Assembly: GCA_030248215.1 (NCBI GenBank)
Contig: JASANG010000971.1
Location: 33,551-97,550, forward strand
Reading direction: 5' to 3'
DNA from: Enoplolaimus lenunculus
Lineage: Eukaryota > Nematoda > Enoplea > Enoplida > Thoracostomopsidae
Length of the DNA: 64,000 nucleotides
Part shown: positions 1-13,526 of the stretch, piece after piece
How positions within the stretch are numbered: the first letter of the stretch is position 1
How the letters are laid out: the number at the start of each line of letters is the position of its first letter
Notes under the pieces: model-generated
What the model was told of the DNA's origin: nothing
Database searches by the model: none
Seen by the model: the letters and a program-made list of their open reading frames with translations, nothing else
Position numbers and translations under genes: made by a program

Positions 1-300
1 TACGCGTAGGCTTTAGGACATGGCCGACAAGTCTCGAATTGCCGTTAGTATAGGTTACATGTTCTGTCAGCTTATGCAATTTTAAACACTACACACTGAT
101 AATGAAATAAAGCGATACAATTGTAATTGAAAACAAAGGCACCACACATGGCTCGCATTTCTCCCATCACAAAATGGTGAGGCCTCGGGCTTCTGGGGCG
201 CATCATGACATGAGCACAAATTGTTCTTTGATTGTATATACATTTCCGTCGTTCAGCGCAAAACATTGGCCAATCTAAAGTACAGGGGCGGAACAGTATT

Positions 301-402
301 AAAGCATTTTCCTAAGCCTAAGCCTAAACCTAAGCATAAGAATGAGTTTATTCCTAAGCCTAAACCTAAGCTATGCCTAAAGCCAAGCAAAAAATAGTCT
401 AA
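301..402 (+). repeat. Degenerate telomere-like (CCTAAG)n tract
   Basis: Irregular repeats of CCTAAG and CCTAAA (complement TTAGGC/TTTAGG) run through this stretch. It lies just after CAGGGGCGGAACAG at 281, which looks like a hAT-type terminus. A near-identical terminus precedes the tract at about 34130. The tract is therefore probably an internal part of a dispersed transposon and not a relic chromosome end. Confidence 0.6.
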
Positions 403-1525
403 GACTTAAGCTGGACCGCCGTTTTCAACATAGAATATACAGTTAGCGCTGATGGATTCAAGCATGTCATACGGTTTTGACTCAACACTGCAGCCCCAAC
501 AAAGTTTTTCTGAAACTGTAGCGTATGTCAAATTTATACGCTTGAAAAATTTCGCCTTCGCGCTATTGCAAAGTTATCTGCAATACAAATTTTACGGCGC
601 GTTTAGAAAATCTAAAAATCAAACCCTTCTAGCGAACCTATTACAAAACTTTACTTTGTATTGGAGATTAAATGTAAAAAAATTTGGCTTGCTGTTAGCT
701 TGCTTCGCGCGTGCAGGTTTCATTACCGTATCAATTGTTTTTGCCTTCTGATAATTATGACATTGTTTGCATATATTTCCAAAATTGATGGGCGCAAAAA
801 CATTTATGTTGAGATTGACTATATATTATGCATAAATGCGATAGCCCTGGCTTATCCATAAAACTTTCATCAATATGAGCAACTGTACACACTTGTTTCA
901 TTAAACAGCCGACAATAACAACAAAAAACCGCATATGCGACGAACAAACAAAGCAATATACGCAACTGTATTTTATTTTGAGTGGTATATATAGGTATAT
1001 TTGAAAACGCATTAAACATAGATATTGTGCATTTATACGCATACTGCAGTCAAAAGTTAAAAAACAATGCAAAACCACAGCACTGAATTTATTTGTAAAA
1101 TGGCTTATCGGAAAAAATAAGATTTATGCACAAAAACACTGGTGAATCCAAGGCGTTACCCAGGACGTTGCCGCCCCGAGCCATACGGTCAAGATGACAA
1201 CTTTTAGGAGGGACGATGAGCCCCTCTTGCCCCCTCCGGTTACTGTCTCGTTAACCGTTCCGTGTTAACTATTTGACCTTTATTACCAAGACGAAACTTC
1301 AGTTTAACGGCTCGACTCGGCCTCCTAGTATCTAAAGTGTTCAGTTTCTCATTCTCCCGATTTGCAGAACCTATAATTTACATGGGCAATTGAACCGTTG
1401 ATTAAGCTAAACTTGAACATTGTACATGTCTGAGTAAGGACTATGTTGTTTTAAACGTGCCGATGTTAAAGTAAGCTATTGCAATGATGCCATTGTTACA
1501 TTTAGGGCCGCAACAGCAGATTAAA

Positions 1526-1575
1526 CATATTCCTAAGCCTAGCCTAAGCCTAAGCCTATGCCTAAGCCTACACAA
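1526..1575 (+). repeat. Degenerate telomere-like (CCTAAG)n tract
   Basis: Five or more consecutive CCTAAGC-type units are visible, followed by an ACAAAAAATGTAGTCTA segment resembling the one after the 301-402 tract. The two are copies of the same dispersed family. Confidence 0.6.
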
Positions 1576-2439
1576 AAAATGTAGTCTAGAATGTAAGCCT
1601 ACTTTTACAGACCCACCAAAAACCGGGACGGCTCTAACAGTAACATGGCCGCAATGATTGTCTGTTGAATTGTTCACTACAATAGGGAGGGAGTAAGTAA
1701 ACGCCTTGCTTGCTATTAAACACCTTGTATATAAATAATTTTTAGATGCACTGGAGCAGTTATTAGAAGAACCCAGGTTTCTTTTTCGTTTCAGCCCACA
1801 CTATCAATGGCGATATTCAATAAAATATAAAATAACTATCACAATAATCAACTAGTATGCAAACTAGTTGGTTGCGAAAAATTTTTGTGTCTAGCGATTT
1901 CTAAGTACAGAACTTAGGTTTCCCACCTGTGACAATCCCAAAGTCAGTGAGGCAAAACTGCTTATCATTTACTATGAATCGAATCGCACTTTTATGTGTA
2001 TGATTAAAAAGGGTACCAACGGATCGTGCATCCGATACAAGGGTGTAGCCATAGGGGGCAAGGGGGCCATGGCCCCCAATGGATTTGGAAAATTTCATTT
2101 TTGAAAAAATTGAAACTAACATGTCCTGTTCGTTTCACTCTCACTCAATAGTTGTTGATGTTTTCCTATTAAACGAACTGATATTGCTTTAGTGGAATAT
2201 GTACCAAAATTTATTTTCTCACGCGTTGTCTGTAGTGATTGGCTTTGTACCGTGTAATTTGATCAAGAACTGTTGTATAAAACCAAAGCACGCAGTACTG
2301 CTAGTTTCATTTATTTATCGCTGTTTACAAATAACGGCAATTCGTTGCATTATCCGAGATCAGGTAAGGGTGATTTTTCATATAAAAGACATTAAATAAC
2401 ATTATTAAACTATGTTATGAAGACATACTGATGAATGCT

Positions 2440-2624
2440 TGCGTTGATCGCCTGAAAGAGCATTACCGGCGGAAGCGCCACCCCCAAATTCCAATCGGGC
2501 GGCCGACCCTTGGGGCTGTCCATTTTGGCTTTTCGCTTACCACGGAGTTGTTGAGTTGTAAAACATTTTATTGGGGGCCACTTTGGATCTGCTTAGAGGG
2601 CAAACTATCTTAACGCCGGCCCTG
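2440..2624 (-). mobile_element. hAT-like transposon terminus
   Basis: The stretch is GC-rich compared with its surroundings and ends at 2624 in AACGCCGGCCCTG. Its complement, CAGGGCCGGCGTT, matches the form of common hAT-family terminal inverted repeats. No transposase frame was found and the opposite terminus was not identified, so this is a fragment or a non-autonomous copy. Confidence 0.4.
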
Positions 2625-4734
2625 TGAACGAGCTGATTTGGTTTGTCTCCGTCTGATTTAAACCACTGCAACAGAGATTCTATTGAATGTCACCTTTCTC
2701 ACAAATTATAGATACATGAGACCTTTTACGTTCCACGGAGAAAGAACCATATTCAAATAGAATTAAACAATAAACCCGGTAATTGGCGAACTAGAGCTAT
2801 CGGGTCATGAACGTAGCCAAAATTTTTGTTTGGAGAAGGTCACACAAATACTTTAAATATATAGTGTGTTAATCAATTTTCATCAATTCAATTATTATTT
2901 TCAAAATAAAACGGTAGTTGTGTTTGTTTAGATGTTGAGATCGAGAGAATTTTTATGTAACCAAAGTATGATCAGAGTAAAATTGCAAAATTCCGATTCC
3001 GATTGATTGTGCAATCGAAATCGGAATTGGAACTCGTTTTGAATCGGAATTCTAAAAAGTAGCTTTAGCTAAGCCCAAGCAAAAAATCATTCTTAACGTT
3101 TAAGCCTACACTACTGCGGTCCTGCGAGAAACCACACTAATAGAAACATGGGCTTATGTTTGTACGATTAATTTTAAACTTGTAGAGAAGCTCGCTGATA
3201 TGTGTAGTTGATCAGCTGATTTGCGATGCCAAGATGTTAATATCACCTACTCCGCGTACTTGAAGTGAGCACATTTTGCAAATTTTGAAAAAACTGGAAT
3301 TATTGCTGCGGCAGGACTTATAACTGTCGAATCATTAGACTTCACAATGAAATTTTGTTACATGATAACCACTGGACTTCTCCTTCAATTTTTATTTAAC
3401 AACTTCGCCTAGATAGCGTTCTGTATATTTAGACTGTGTCAGTATAATGAAATTCGCAAGGGACGATTGACCACACTTCCGGTACCGAGGATGTACGAAA
3501 ACCAATAGGGTTGAGGTCGATGGGTCAATATTAGAAAATACCATGGTGTTGTGAGCAGCTTAGTATACATACGAGCCACGATTTCGTTGTATGTGAGCCG
3601 AGTCGCGCGTGTCAATGTAGCCTCAAATAGGGAAGTCCCTCACAATCAAGGGACATCTTACAAAGTATCTAAATGCTGAATATTATCAGCAAATTTTTGA
3701 TTTATGGTTTAATACTAAATGCACGTCTGTCTCTTCCCAAACTCAAGATAGTGACAACCAGACAACTATCCAATCGATAAGTGCCCAAACGCGACAATTG
3801 CCCTATCCAAAAGTGTAAATGAGGATACTAAGTATATACTAGAAGACCGTGCCGCAAAAAATGTGGTTGCTCTTTCGTGTCACCAAACAAAGTTTTATGT
3901 GCAATTTTATGGCAATTCCGTTGGTGAAATTATTTGAAAGGTGTGACATTCGGTGAGTTTGTTTTAAATCAGTAATTATTACTCAAAATGACCGAAATTC
4001 CAAAAAAGGGGCCAAACACTATTTGACAACACGTTATAAATTATGTATTGTTCGTAAGCAGCTGTTAATTTAATATGATTTTGGATGAATGAATTTTGTT
4101 TCACCTCCGCTCCGGCTGGTATATTTTCCACCTCTGATTGCATGCTGAGTGGTCCTTAAAGTTTATGTCGCGCTGACCATATATATATGGCTTTCAGTTA
4201 AATGACTAGTTTGTAGTAAACTTTCGTGTCAAATTCTTAGAAGATTTTTCGTTTGACTAGTCCATTTTCTATGTCGCGTGTTATTTTCCTGCCATTACTA
4301 AGTTAGTTCATATCGTTTTTCTTTTTCGCAACTAATGTTTATAACTTGGAGGTAAAAATAACTAAAATGTCGTAGCCTTGAAACATTAAAGTTATTTTTA
4401 AGCAGAATACAGTTTTGGTAGTTAACCGTTTTCGTGTGCTTGAGTTATGTAACCCTGATTATTTTGTAAACCTGACGGTTTTCTGCAACGAATTTAATAC
4501 TATAAATTTGCTGACCATGTGTTAATACTAAAAACCAGTTTTGGAAATATGTAAAAAACCAGCCAACTTTTCCATCCAATGTTGCATTATGGGCCCGATA
4601 AATTGAATCAATTTGTACGTTCACTTGGATAATTGTCCTGCAGATATATTATTGAATATTGTCACATGTAACATTTTTTAATTTTCAGTATACATACAAA
4701 CGTGTGAAATACACTTAGAGCTGTTTTTGGCTTA

Positions 4735-4830
4735 TGATTATGCTTAGAGTAGGAGGATTAAGTTTAGGCTTGCGCATAGGTTTCGGCTTAGGCTTAGGTT
4801 AGATTTTGTCGTCGGTTTAGGCTTGATATG
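4735..4830 (-). repeat. Degenerate telomere-like (TTAGGC)n tract, reverse orientation
   Basis: TTAGGCTT-type units occur on the + strand, i.e. in the opposite orientation to the tracts at 301 and 1526. Orientation varies between copies across the window, as expected for parts of dispersed elements. Confidence 0.55.
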
Positions 4831-5573
4831 AGGCTTCAATTGTTGCGTTTGGGCAATCATCGTTAGGGCAATTCACACCAGTGTATTTTTTGCAATAAAT
4901 TTTTTTCAATTCCAACACGAAACTCGTTCTGGTGAGTCTTTTGTGGTGTTAGCGACATCAATTTATTATTCAGGTTGTCGATTGTCATCCAGAGTCCCTC
5001 TATTACCGTGCGCCTTCACAATGTTTACTAGCATTTTAACGCATATTTTACCAGCATATACTTTATATATTGCAAGATGGTTATGTGAAGGGAGACAGAT
5101 GAGCAACAAAAAAAATTTTCTCGCTCGCTACACTCGCTCACAAAGTCTATCGCTGTAGTTATTATTCTTGCAAAAGTCCTATTAATTAAAAACAAGCCTT
5201 GTGTTTACAAAGCAGATGTTTTTATCAGTATTAAAAATAAAATTTGCAACTGATATTGTAATATTTATGCAGTTACAGTTTGCAGTTTGCATAGTTTGAA
5301 GGAATAAGCGCGTAGTGCATTTTGCTTAGCTTGCTATTTTATCCGTCTAAAAGTTAACCAGATGCAAGTGTAGTTCGGCGTTTAAGCTTCGCTGGTCGCA
5401 AAATTGACGTGAAATAGCATTTTATCAGGAGTATATACAAGGGGGATAAAGCTTAAGCTTACTCTATTCTAGTTGCACAGAAAAACGTTGCGCCCTGACC
5501 TTTACATTGGCCTAAATTAAGTTATAGGGTAAACAAATTACTAATTAGTCTGACTAGTATATACTGCATAGGT

Positions 5574-8500
5574 ATGGCTTCACATCCGCTTGAACCACTA
5601 ACCGCAAGCGAGATAGCTCAAGCAGTTAGGATTATGCGATCCGGTGGTCTCATTACTGCAACAACGCGAATTTCAACGCTGTCGCTTCGTGAGCCGAGTA
5701 AACAATTTGTGTACTCTTGGACAGCAAGTAATATCGAAAACGAAGGCTTCCCACGTGAAGCGAGTACTGTCTTGTTCGACAACAGTCAAAATTTGTGTTC
5801 AAAAGTTCGCGTTGATTTACTTAAACAATCGATTGTAAACACTGAAATCATTTCTGACGTTCAACCATTGATTACTGTAGATGAAATGGTCGAATGTGAA
5901 CGTGTTGTTGTTGAAAGCCAAGAATTTGCGGCGAAACTGACCGAACACTATGGTACCCATCCAGCAGCGAGGCGTGAGAATTTAATTTGTGATATTTGGA
6001 GCGCAGGATTTTACGGAAATCAAAGTGATGCCGACGACGGCGACCGGCTGGCGCGTCCGCTGTGTTTTTTAAGGATCCAAAATCTGAAAATCCGTACGCG
6101 TATCCTATCGAAGGACTTCGGCCTGTGGTAAACTTAAATTCAATGCAGCTGGTCCGGATTGAAGACTATGGAATATGGCCCCTGCCGCCTGATCACTATG
6201 CAAGTCACCGTGCCGCCAAAATGCCCGAAGTCCGTCGCGACATTAACCCGCTGGAGATTGTTCAAAGTGATGGACCGAGTTTTAAGGTAAGCGGGTTCCA
6301 GTTTTAATTTGTATATCATTTAAAAACCGATTGATTACAGGTCACAATATATTTTCAGGATAGCATGCACTGTGGTGGCACAGTTAGGCTTATAGTATAA
6401 GAAAGCGGTGGTGTAGGGGTTAATATATCTGTCTTACACACCGGTGGCCCAGAGTGCCGTCTCCATCTGGTATCATTAATTGCACGGCTCCGTGTTTACT
6501 TTGACCTCACGTTTTAATTTCGGGTAAACAGGGCCGCATGTTGTAGTGAAGCACAGTTCACTGTTCATTGTGGTGTCGGTTGGACCGTGGTAGGTACCTG
6601 TATGCTAGATATGTTGGAACGTGTGGCTACTGAACCCAACTTCTCAGGTACAAAACATGTGCCGCGTCCATTAGATCGCGTTGCTGAAACCAAAGTGGTT
6701 GGGTACGACTAGTGGAGAACGTTTGTGTTGTGTATCCGCTCACACAGTATATTAAACTAAATTTGAAAATTATTCGTGACAAAGCTCGAGTAGTGAAAGA
6801 AAATGCGGAATATATATGCAAAATTTGAAACCTTACCGTTGGCCACATAAATTACAACATTTTCAAAAGTATTCAGATTAAAAAGCTAATTTATCAAAGA
6901 CTATTGCACTTCGTTCCTTACTGGCGTGGACCCACTCAACATTTGTGCAAAAAAATTTGGTTTCGTCGCAACTTCTTTAGTTTGTTTGAAAACGAACCAT
7001 TGAGGATAAGCAGTCAATATGTTTTATGGCCATTCTTACTTTGTGGACCGTCCCGCTGTCCCAAAGACAACAAGTGTAAAGGAGTAAAATATGAATCCCT
7101 CTCGCTACGTACTTAAATTTCGTTAAAAGCTGGGGCTGCGCGATAGATGGGCAGAGGGGACAGCAGGGCATCCGGGACGGCAGAGACAACAGAACAACCT
7201 TGACAGTCGTGATGGCATGACAGTCGGGACAGTAGGAAAGTAGGGACAGCAGCATACTTTGGAGCCGGGACAGCAATACAGTCAAGATAGCAGGACAGCA
7301 AGGACAGCAAGATGGCTGAGATAACACTACAACAGTACTGCCGGGACAACAAGACAACTAGAACAGCAGGACAGGCGGGAAAAACTAAAATGTAATCGTA
7401 ATGAAATTCATTTCAATGAAAACCAGTTTTTCACTGTCCTGCAATTCATTAATACGCTGCTGTTTTATCATGCGTATATATAGTAAAATGGAAATTTGCA
7501 CTTAATTCTGAAACACCGATTTAATTAAATTTTATCAATCGAAACCCAATTTAATTTTGTTGCATGCAGGAAAATAGTAATGGTGTGAATTTCAAATATT
7601 TCTGTATTCAAACTTCAGTTTTCCAGAACGCCACACTTTACCGCAAATAATTCGTTTGTAGGCGGTCGGAAAACATATACTGTGGCAAAAATGGTCAGTT
7701 ATCATTGGGTTCAACGGAAGAGAAGGGTTGACGTTGCACGATATTCGTTATGACGGAAGGCCAATCTTATATCGTGCAGCAATTTCGGATATGGTAGTGC
7801 CATACGGTGATCCTGGCTTACAACAAGCACGCAAGAACGCGTTTGATGTTAGCGACTATGGTATTGGTCATTGTACAAATAGTTTGCGATTGGGTTGCGA
7901 CTGTTTAGGAGAGATCAAGTATTTTGACGGCGACCTAGTGACCTCTCGCGGTGACGGATGGCGGATTGAAAATGCTATTTGTTTACACGAAGAAGATTTT
8001 GACATTTTGTGGAAACATTTCGATCGACATTCAGGAAACGGTGAAGTGCGACGCTCGCGGCGGTTGGTGGTGTCCAGTTTTGCAACGGTTGAAAATTATG
8101 ATTACGGGTTCTATTGGTATTTCTATCAAGATGGCACCATTGAATTGGAAGTTAAATTGACTGGATTTCTGTCGGTTGGAGCTCGACGTCCTGAAGATCC
8201 GATTCCACCCAAATATGGCAATCTTGTGGCGCCTCAACTTTATGCTCCAAATCATCAACATTTTTTCAACTTTCGATTAGATTTCGCAGTGGACGGCGCA
8301 AAAAATATAGTATCCCAGGTTGATGTGGTACCATTGGAAGGCGGTGGAACAGAGAAAAATCCGTTTTCAAATGCATTTTACGCAAAGAAAACGTCATATA
8401 CCATGGAATTGGAAGCAAAATCAAACGTAAACGTGGAAACATCGCGAACATGGCACATCAGCAACGAGAATAGACACAACTTTGTGGGTATGCCAGTCGC

Positions 8501-8903
8501 TTATCAACTCATTCCTGGAGTAAATGCGGTTCCATTTGCTTCCCCTGATTCTTGGTGGCGGAAACGAGCTCGATTTGTAGATCATCACGTTTGGGTGACC
8601 CCGTTCAGCGAATCAGAGTATTTCTGCACCGGAGAGTTTCCAAATCAATCCAAAACGGACACAGGACTGCCAGTGTGGACTCAACAAAACCGAGTCATCG
8701 GCAACGAAGATTGCGTCTTGTGGTATACATTTGGGGTCACTCATGTTCCACGCCCTGAGGACTATCCTATTATGCCGACGGTTTACGCAGGATTTTCACT
8801 AAAACCAGTCGGTTTTTTTGATCGAAACCCAGCGTTTGATGTACCGACTCAGTGCCAGATCAACAAAGGAGCTGCAGGAGCTAGTCGTGTTGCAGAGTTA
8901 TGA
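5574..8903 (+). CDS. Copper amine oxidase (bacterial/fungal-like type), two exons
   Basis: Oxidises primary amines to aldehydes with release of ammonia and H2O2, using copper and a topaquinone made from its own tyrosine. Exons are 5574-6286 and 7662-8903 (GT-AG, phase 0), about 651 aa, close to the ~640 aa of Arthrobacter-type enzymes. The start is supported by HPLEPLTASEI near the N-terminus, a pattern seen in yeast and bacterial relatives. Visible residues: catalytic Asp in NAFDVSDYG (~300), topaquinone Tyr in TVENYDYG (~384), copper ligands in NHQHFF (~436 and ~438) and His in GVTHVPRPEDYP (~599). Exon 1 contains one break: at the T-run 6065-6070 the frame shifts, as if one T were missing. 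Upstream and downstream frames both match the family, so this is a sequencing error, an indel allele or a young pseudogene. The C-terminus (VAEL) is not a clear peroxisomal PTS1. There is no signal peptide or membrane anchor, unlike vertebrate AOC3, so it is probably intracellular. Confidence 0.88.
6287..7661 (+). other. Intron of the copper amine oxidase gene
   Basis: Bounded by AAG|GTAAGC and TTTGTAG|GCGGTC. It holds the GGACAGCA minisatellite at 7139-7382 and, at about 6400-6480, a weak tRNA-like segment that I do not call. No other coding sequence is recognisable. Confidence 0.75.
7139..7382 (+). repeat. GGACAGCA-type minisatellite
   Basis: Irregular repeats of GGGACAGCA / GGACAGCAG / GACAGTCG, about 9-10 bases long, over roughly 240 bases in the amine oxidase intron. 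The array is purine-rich on the + strand. The spacing is too irregular to give an exact unit or copy number by eye. Confidence 0.75.
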
Positions 8904-9964
8904 ATGTTTGCCATTAAGTAACAAAATATTATTGTTTAGGTGGATTGACTATCTCGCGTGAGCACCGGGCATTTGCCCAATGGGCCGGTTGAAAATTGGG
9001 CTACCCAACACAATGAAATTTTTTCAGTATTACAGGGATCTTAAACCGGTTTACATAAAGTATTTGGCCTAATTTTTAGGCTATTCCAGCTCTGATTTTA
9101 ATCAGTTTTTAGTGCCAGTTCTGTCCTGATTTTATCAAGTCAAATCAATTTACATTTTTATCATAATTTTTAATTTCTGCATCTTTTCTTATTTAAGTAA
9201 AAATTAAACTTTTACTACAGATGAAACGATGTATAAATAATATGTTAAAACCAAACAGTCAAGCACTTGATGTAGTAAGTTTAAAAAAGGCTAGATGGCA
9301 ATCCTTTCAAATGTCTCGTGTTGTACCTGACATCAGGTTATAAAGTCAATTAAGTTTTAAACCATATAATTGTGAGCTTCGACATTATAGCAGATATCTT
9401 GCACTCAGTTTATCCCGCTGCTATTTGAAATTTCAAATCTACAGCTTTCGTAATTTATCATGTTTCTTAACTAGCGATAGGTGCTGCACATTGTTTGTAA
9501 GTACTCTACTTAGTACTTTAATCGTCATGGTTTCTAATTGATAATCACAGTTTCATAGTACACAAATCCAGATTCCAATGACTTGAACATGGATGCGTTT
9601 CGTATACCATCAACTATTACCAGGGTATTTTAGCGACTGAGTATTAAAATTCTGTTGCTAGCTGTGAAAAATTAAGCTTAAAACATTAACTCAATAATCA
9701 ATTTTATTACGAACAAATCTGCATTTTGAACTCGGTGATTAAAATGTGATATTTGTTTGTCAGTGTCATGGTAGCAGCCATGGAAACAAAATGAGAGACT
9801 AAACGGGAGTACATTAACTTTAAAATTCATAAATGGTTTGAAAGTGAACAGTGTTTAAAAGCCAAAGTTAATGAGGCGTAAGTGGAGTGCTTACCAATAT
9901 TGCTAATATATTCCTTCTATTTTAGATTTATTGGATAAAAGTGCTCATCAACAAAGTTTTACCA

Positions 9965-10010
9965 CTACAACGACACACAGACACAGACACACACTCACAC
10001 ACATATATAT

Positions 10011-10096
<86 letters not shown>
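9965..10096 (+). repeat. (CA)n / (AT)n microsatellite
   Basis: A short CACACA-rich segment is followed by a long, almost perfect (TA)n run from about 10010 to 10096. It is prone to length error in assembly. Confidence 0.9.
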
Positions 10097-10098
<2 letters not shown>

Positions 10099-11914
10099 AT
10101 ATAGCTCAATCCGAATGCAAAATTTTGGCGTTTCTTCCCTACTGCGGTGCTTAAGGCCTGGGCGGCACCTTGATTCCGTGAGTATGTAGCGAAGTGCATT
10201 GGCAAAGTTAGTTACTTTACTCAAATTTTCAGTAGCTTTGAAGATAAACTCATAAGTAATTTGCTCAAGGTTTAGTACCTATTATTTTAGCTTAGTTGTT
10301 TAGGAAAATTTGTAAACGTTTATTGCTGTTAATCTCATCGTAAAACCATTCAATTAAATTTCAAAGCATAGTTTTCAGTGTTTATTCCGACAGCTATTAT
10401 CAATTATTGCTATTTAGCAAATGCAAACTGCTGGCGGCGCAAATATTAATTGTGCCAAATGGATTTCAAAACCTGCAAAATCGACTTCTTTATTATTTAC
10501 ATTAGACATTATTTCGGTAAAACTCAGCCACTGTGCTTGAATATACAAAAGTGTTCAGGTTCTTCAACTGCAGTGGTTCCTATGGTTAGCCAGTCTTGTT
10601 TACATCTTTGTTCAATCATGCGATGATAAGACGACAAATGCATAAACATATACGTAGAGTGCATATGTTTGTTTGCTATTTTAACGACTTTAGATCGAAA
10701 AAATATAAAAAATAACTAGAAAACCAAACTATTATCGTCATTTAAGCATGGACCGCTGCTATACGGGAAAACGAGGAAAAGGGGAGCGTGGCTCACTTAC
10801 AGACATCTGATCTCCGCTAAAGAAAAAATCTACGGAAAAAATCAATGTTACCCAGCCCCCTCCAAAAATGTTCTCTGATTGCTAGGATGCATTTGAGCCT
10901 GGCTCAAAGCCGGGTTAGGTAGTTAAGTAATTATATGGCATCACATTTGTTCTAGTTCGGTTGGCAGTTTTTAGTGTTTAAGATTGATCTATGAACCAAT
11001 GCTATGATCCGTTGCCCTGGGCAATTGTTATGACACACTCTCGTTACCACCACTACAGTAGTTTGAATTCGTTTCTTGTGTTCAGAGCTATAGATGCTAA
11101 AGTTAGCCTATTTGAAAACACTTTCAGGTTTATGATGTTTTGCTGAAATTTACATAAAAGGTTGTTATTGGAGCTGATAGGATAAACTTTGTTATGCTTT
11201 TAACAAAAGAGTACCCACATTCTCAAATATTGTGTGTAATACCCATTATAAGTTGGGGATATGCTTTGCAGCGCTCGAATTAGTAAAATGAAGAGCTTTG
11301 ACGTGTAACAGAATTTTCGCGTTTAAAAACTATCTTTCTGGTAATTTTGAGAACTGTAACTACCAAACCACCATCTGTTAATAAACCTATTACTTGCGAT
11401 ATGTGCTGTTGTGCACAAAATTGAGAATTCGGCATAAAACGAAGCTTTTGACTACTTGTTAGATTATGGAAACACAAGATGGCGTCGCAATCCAAAAAGC
11501 CAGTTTTTGTAATAAACACATAAATTTCGTTCAATCAGAATCTAACTTCGAATTTATTAAAAGTAATGTAGTTATTCGCAGTTTAATTCAAAACCCTCTT
11601 TGCATAAAATGTTCTACGTAAATTAACTGTCATTCACACATGACATTAGCAATTACTGAATAAAATTGTTACAGGCAACGGAATATCTCAGAAAATTGAA
11701 TTTTTTTGTAGATTTATGTTTCGTCGTTAAGTAATCAAGAGAAGTCGCGACAAGCCGCAAAGGGAAAATAATTATGAAATTGGAACATTTGTGGTAAAAC
11801 ACGGGCTGTGCAGTAAAGTAAAAATGTAAGCGGACGTACGGAAACTGGACCCCACTAGAAGTTTGATAAAAAGTGGTCCATCCTATAGATCTCGACGAGC
11901 TGAAGTCAACGGTA

Positions 11915-12195
11915 ACGTACGACCCTTTTTCCGAAGTTCTACGAATATAATTGGTTTTCCCCTTAATTTCTCCGAAAGATTTGGCCGCACCGGGTATCGA
12001 ACCTCGGAATTCGCGCTCGCGACTAAAGTGCGCTGCCCCTACACAGTGTGGACGACCCCTATCTGCCTAGTACTGCGTATCCATGCGGCCGATATCATAA
12101 TTTCCTCTGGTGTTATATGTGCACGAGTATGTATGTGTCTTAACACTACTCAGTATTCACATACACAACCTACACGGCATATACCTACATGGCCC
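11915..12195 (-). mobile_element. tRNA-derived SINE, dispersed copy
   Basis: The block aligns by eye with 57230-57420 of the right palindrome arm, including the GACCCCTTT, TTTCTCCGAAA, GGCCGATATCATAATTTCC and GTATGTATGTGTCTTAA segments. On the minus strand the tRNA-like part has a B-box-like GGTTCGATACC. It differs from the arm copies at many positions, so it is an older insertion. Confidence 0.6.
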
Positions 12196-13526
12196 TCAAA
12201 ATTATACTGCAAACACGCACAGTTTGGAACAGGAAGAATCTATCAGTCACATGTTCGTAAAATATAAGCTTAACCAGGTTTATTCCTTACACAAGTTTGA
12301 TTGTTGTTCGTACATGTTTTATACGGTAAAAACTTAAAATTTAAAAGGCCATAACTATAGAACCAAGGACCTTACAGCGCTAAAATGGCACCGATGAACT
12401 CAGCGCGTCGAAATATGTTATATGAGCTATTTTTATTGAATTCATAGATTTTCATATTCTTTATATACCTCCGCCAAAACGTAAAGCACATATTTCTCGT
12501 ATTTTATAAAAGCATACACTGTGTTTAATTTATATAATTGTGCACATCACTACCAGGTACCAAAGGTTTGAAAAAGCCTATGTTGACAGGACAACTGCGC
12601 AATAACCATAGTAAGTTAGTTGCAGGATAGGTAGATATATGGTGGCCGCGAGCCAAAGAAGGCAAACAATTTCATCTGCTGGCATTTAGACTTTTAGTGA
12701 TCTGGATAAATAAAACGTAATTATGTCTCCTTAAACTTTTTGAAGCACTAAACTAAAAACGATTTGACAATAACGAAACAAGCCAGTGTAACATTTATTG
12801 GGTGCAGCAAGATTCAACCTCTTATTACTTTTGACAAATCTATATAATTACAGCTGAAATTCTCACGTACGTAGCTTAGGCAAGTTTCCACCATACTTCA
12901 ATTACAATAGTTTTTAGCGGTACATAAAGTAATTAGAAAATTTGCATAAAGATTTTTGGGCATTCGCTAAACGGTTTTGCGTATTGCGCAAAGTTGGCCG
13001 ACTAGTACATGCAGTTCTGGTTATCCAGGTTTCAAAAAATGTTTTGTAGAGCTAACAACTCTTCTTAGTGTTACGGTATCGGTGTTTTATCAAAATTGTA
13101 CTTCTTCCTATATCTTGCATGTTAGGTTGACATTTAAATTGTCCACCCAAGTGTCAAAACTGACGTATTGTGGGGTGAATAGTTAGCAGAGCTGTAAGTA
13201 ATGCTTCAACGGACGGCCAAAGCTGCATAGTCGTACTTTCGGAACAGTGGCAGCCAGGTGACATAAGGCTGAGTTACCGGAGCAGATACAAAAACATCTG
13301 TTGAACTGCGCGTTAAAAGAGATGGTATTTTTGTATTCTTAACGTGATTTTCAGTCCTGGTGTCATCAAGGATAACGCTATAATTCACTGTTAATTCAAG
13401 TCAATTAATCTTAATTCAGAATGACGCAAATATTGACGAACGGCGACAGATGACATTAAAAATATTTGAAAATCTAGCTGTACGGTACACTGTGTTTCAA
13501 TGTATATGGATATAAATGTTTTAGAT

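Larger units (their letters stand above)
1..5573. other. Gene-free repeat-rich flank
   Basis: I recognise no coding exon here. The stretch holds several CCTAAG/TTAGGC-like tracts (about 301-402, 1526-1575, 3060-3110 and 4735-4830), a transposon-like end at 2040-2110 with a GGGGGCCATGGCCCC-type palindromic core, another transposon-like segment at 2440-2624, and a short block of mirrored CCGATTCCGATT-type sequence at about 2990-3055. The open frames present are short and have no family resemblance. The remainder is AT-rich DNA in which I see nothing. Confidence 0.5.

Noticed and set aside
301-402. Relic chromosome end (interstitial telomere)
   Set aside because: The tract is degenerate and accompanied by a transposon-like terminus shared with other tracts, so a dispersed repeat explains it better.
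6400-6480. tRNA-like segment (GGTGGTGTAGGGGTTA) in the amine oxidase intron
   Set aside because: The A-box-like part is not followed by a convincing B-box or a foldable cloverleaf.
9948-10205. 85-codon frame of alternating Ile-Tyr on the minus strand
   Set aside because: Translation of the (AT)n microsatellite.
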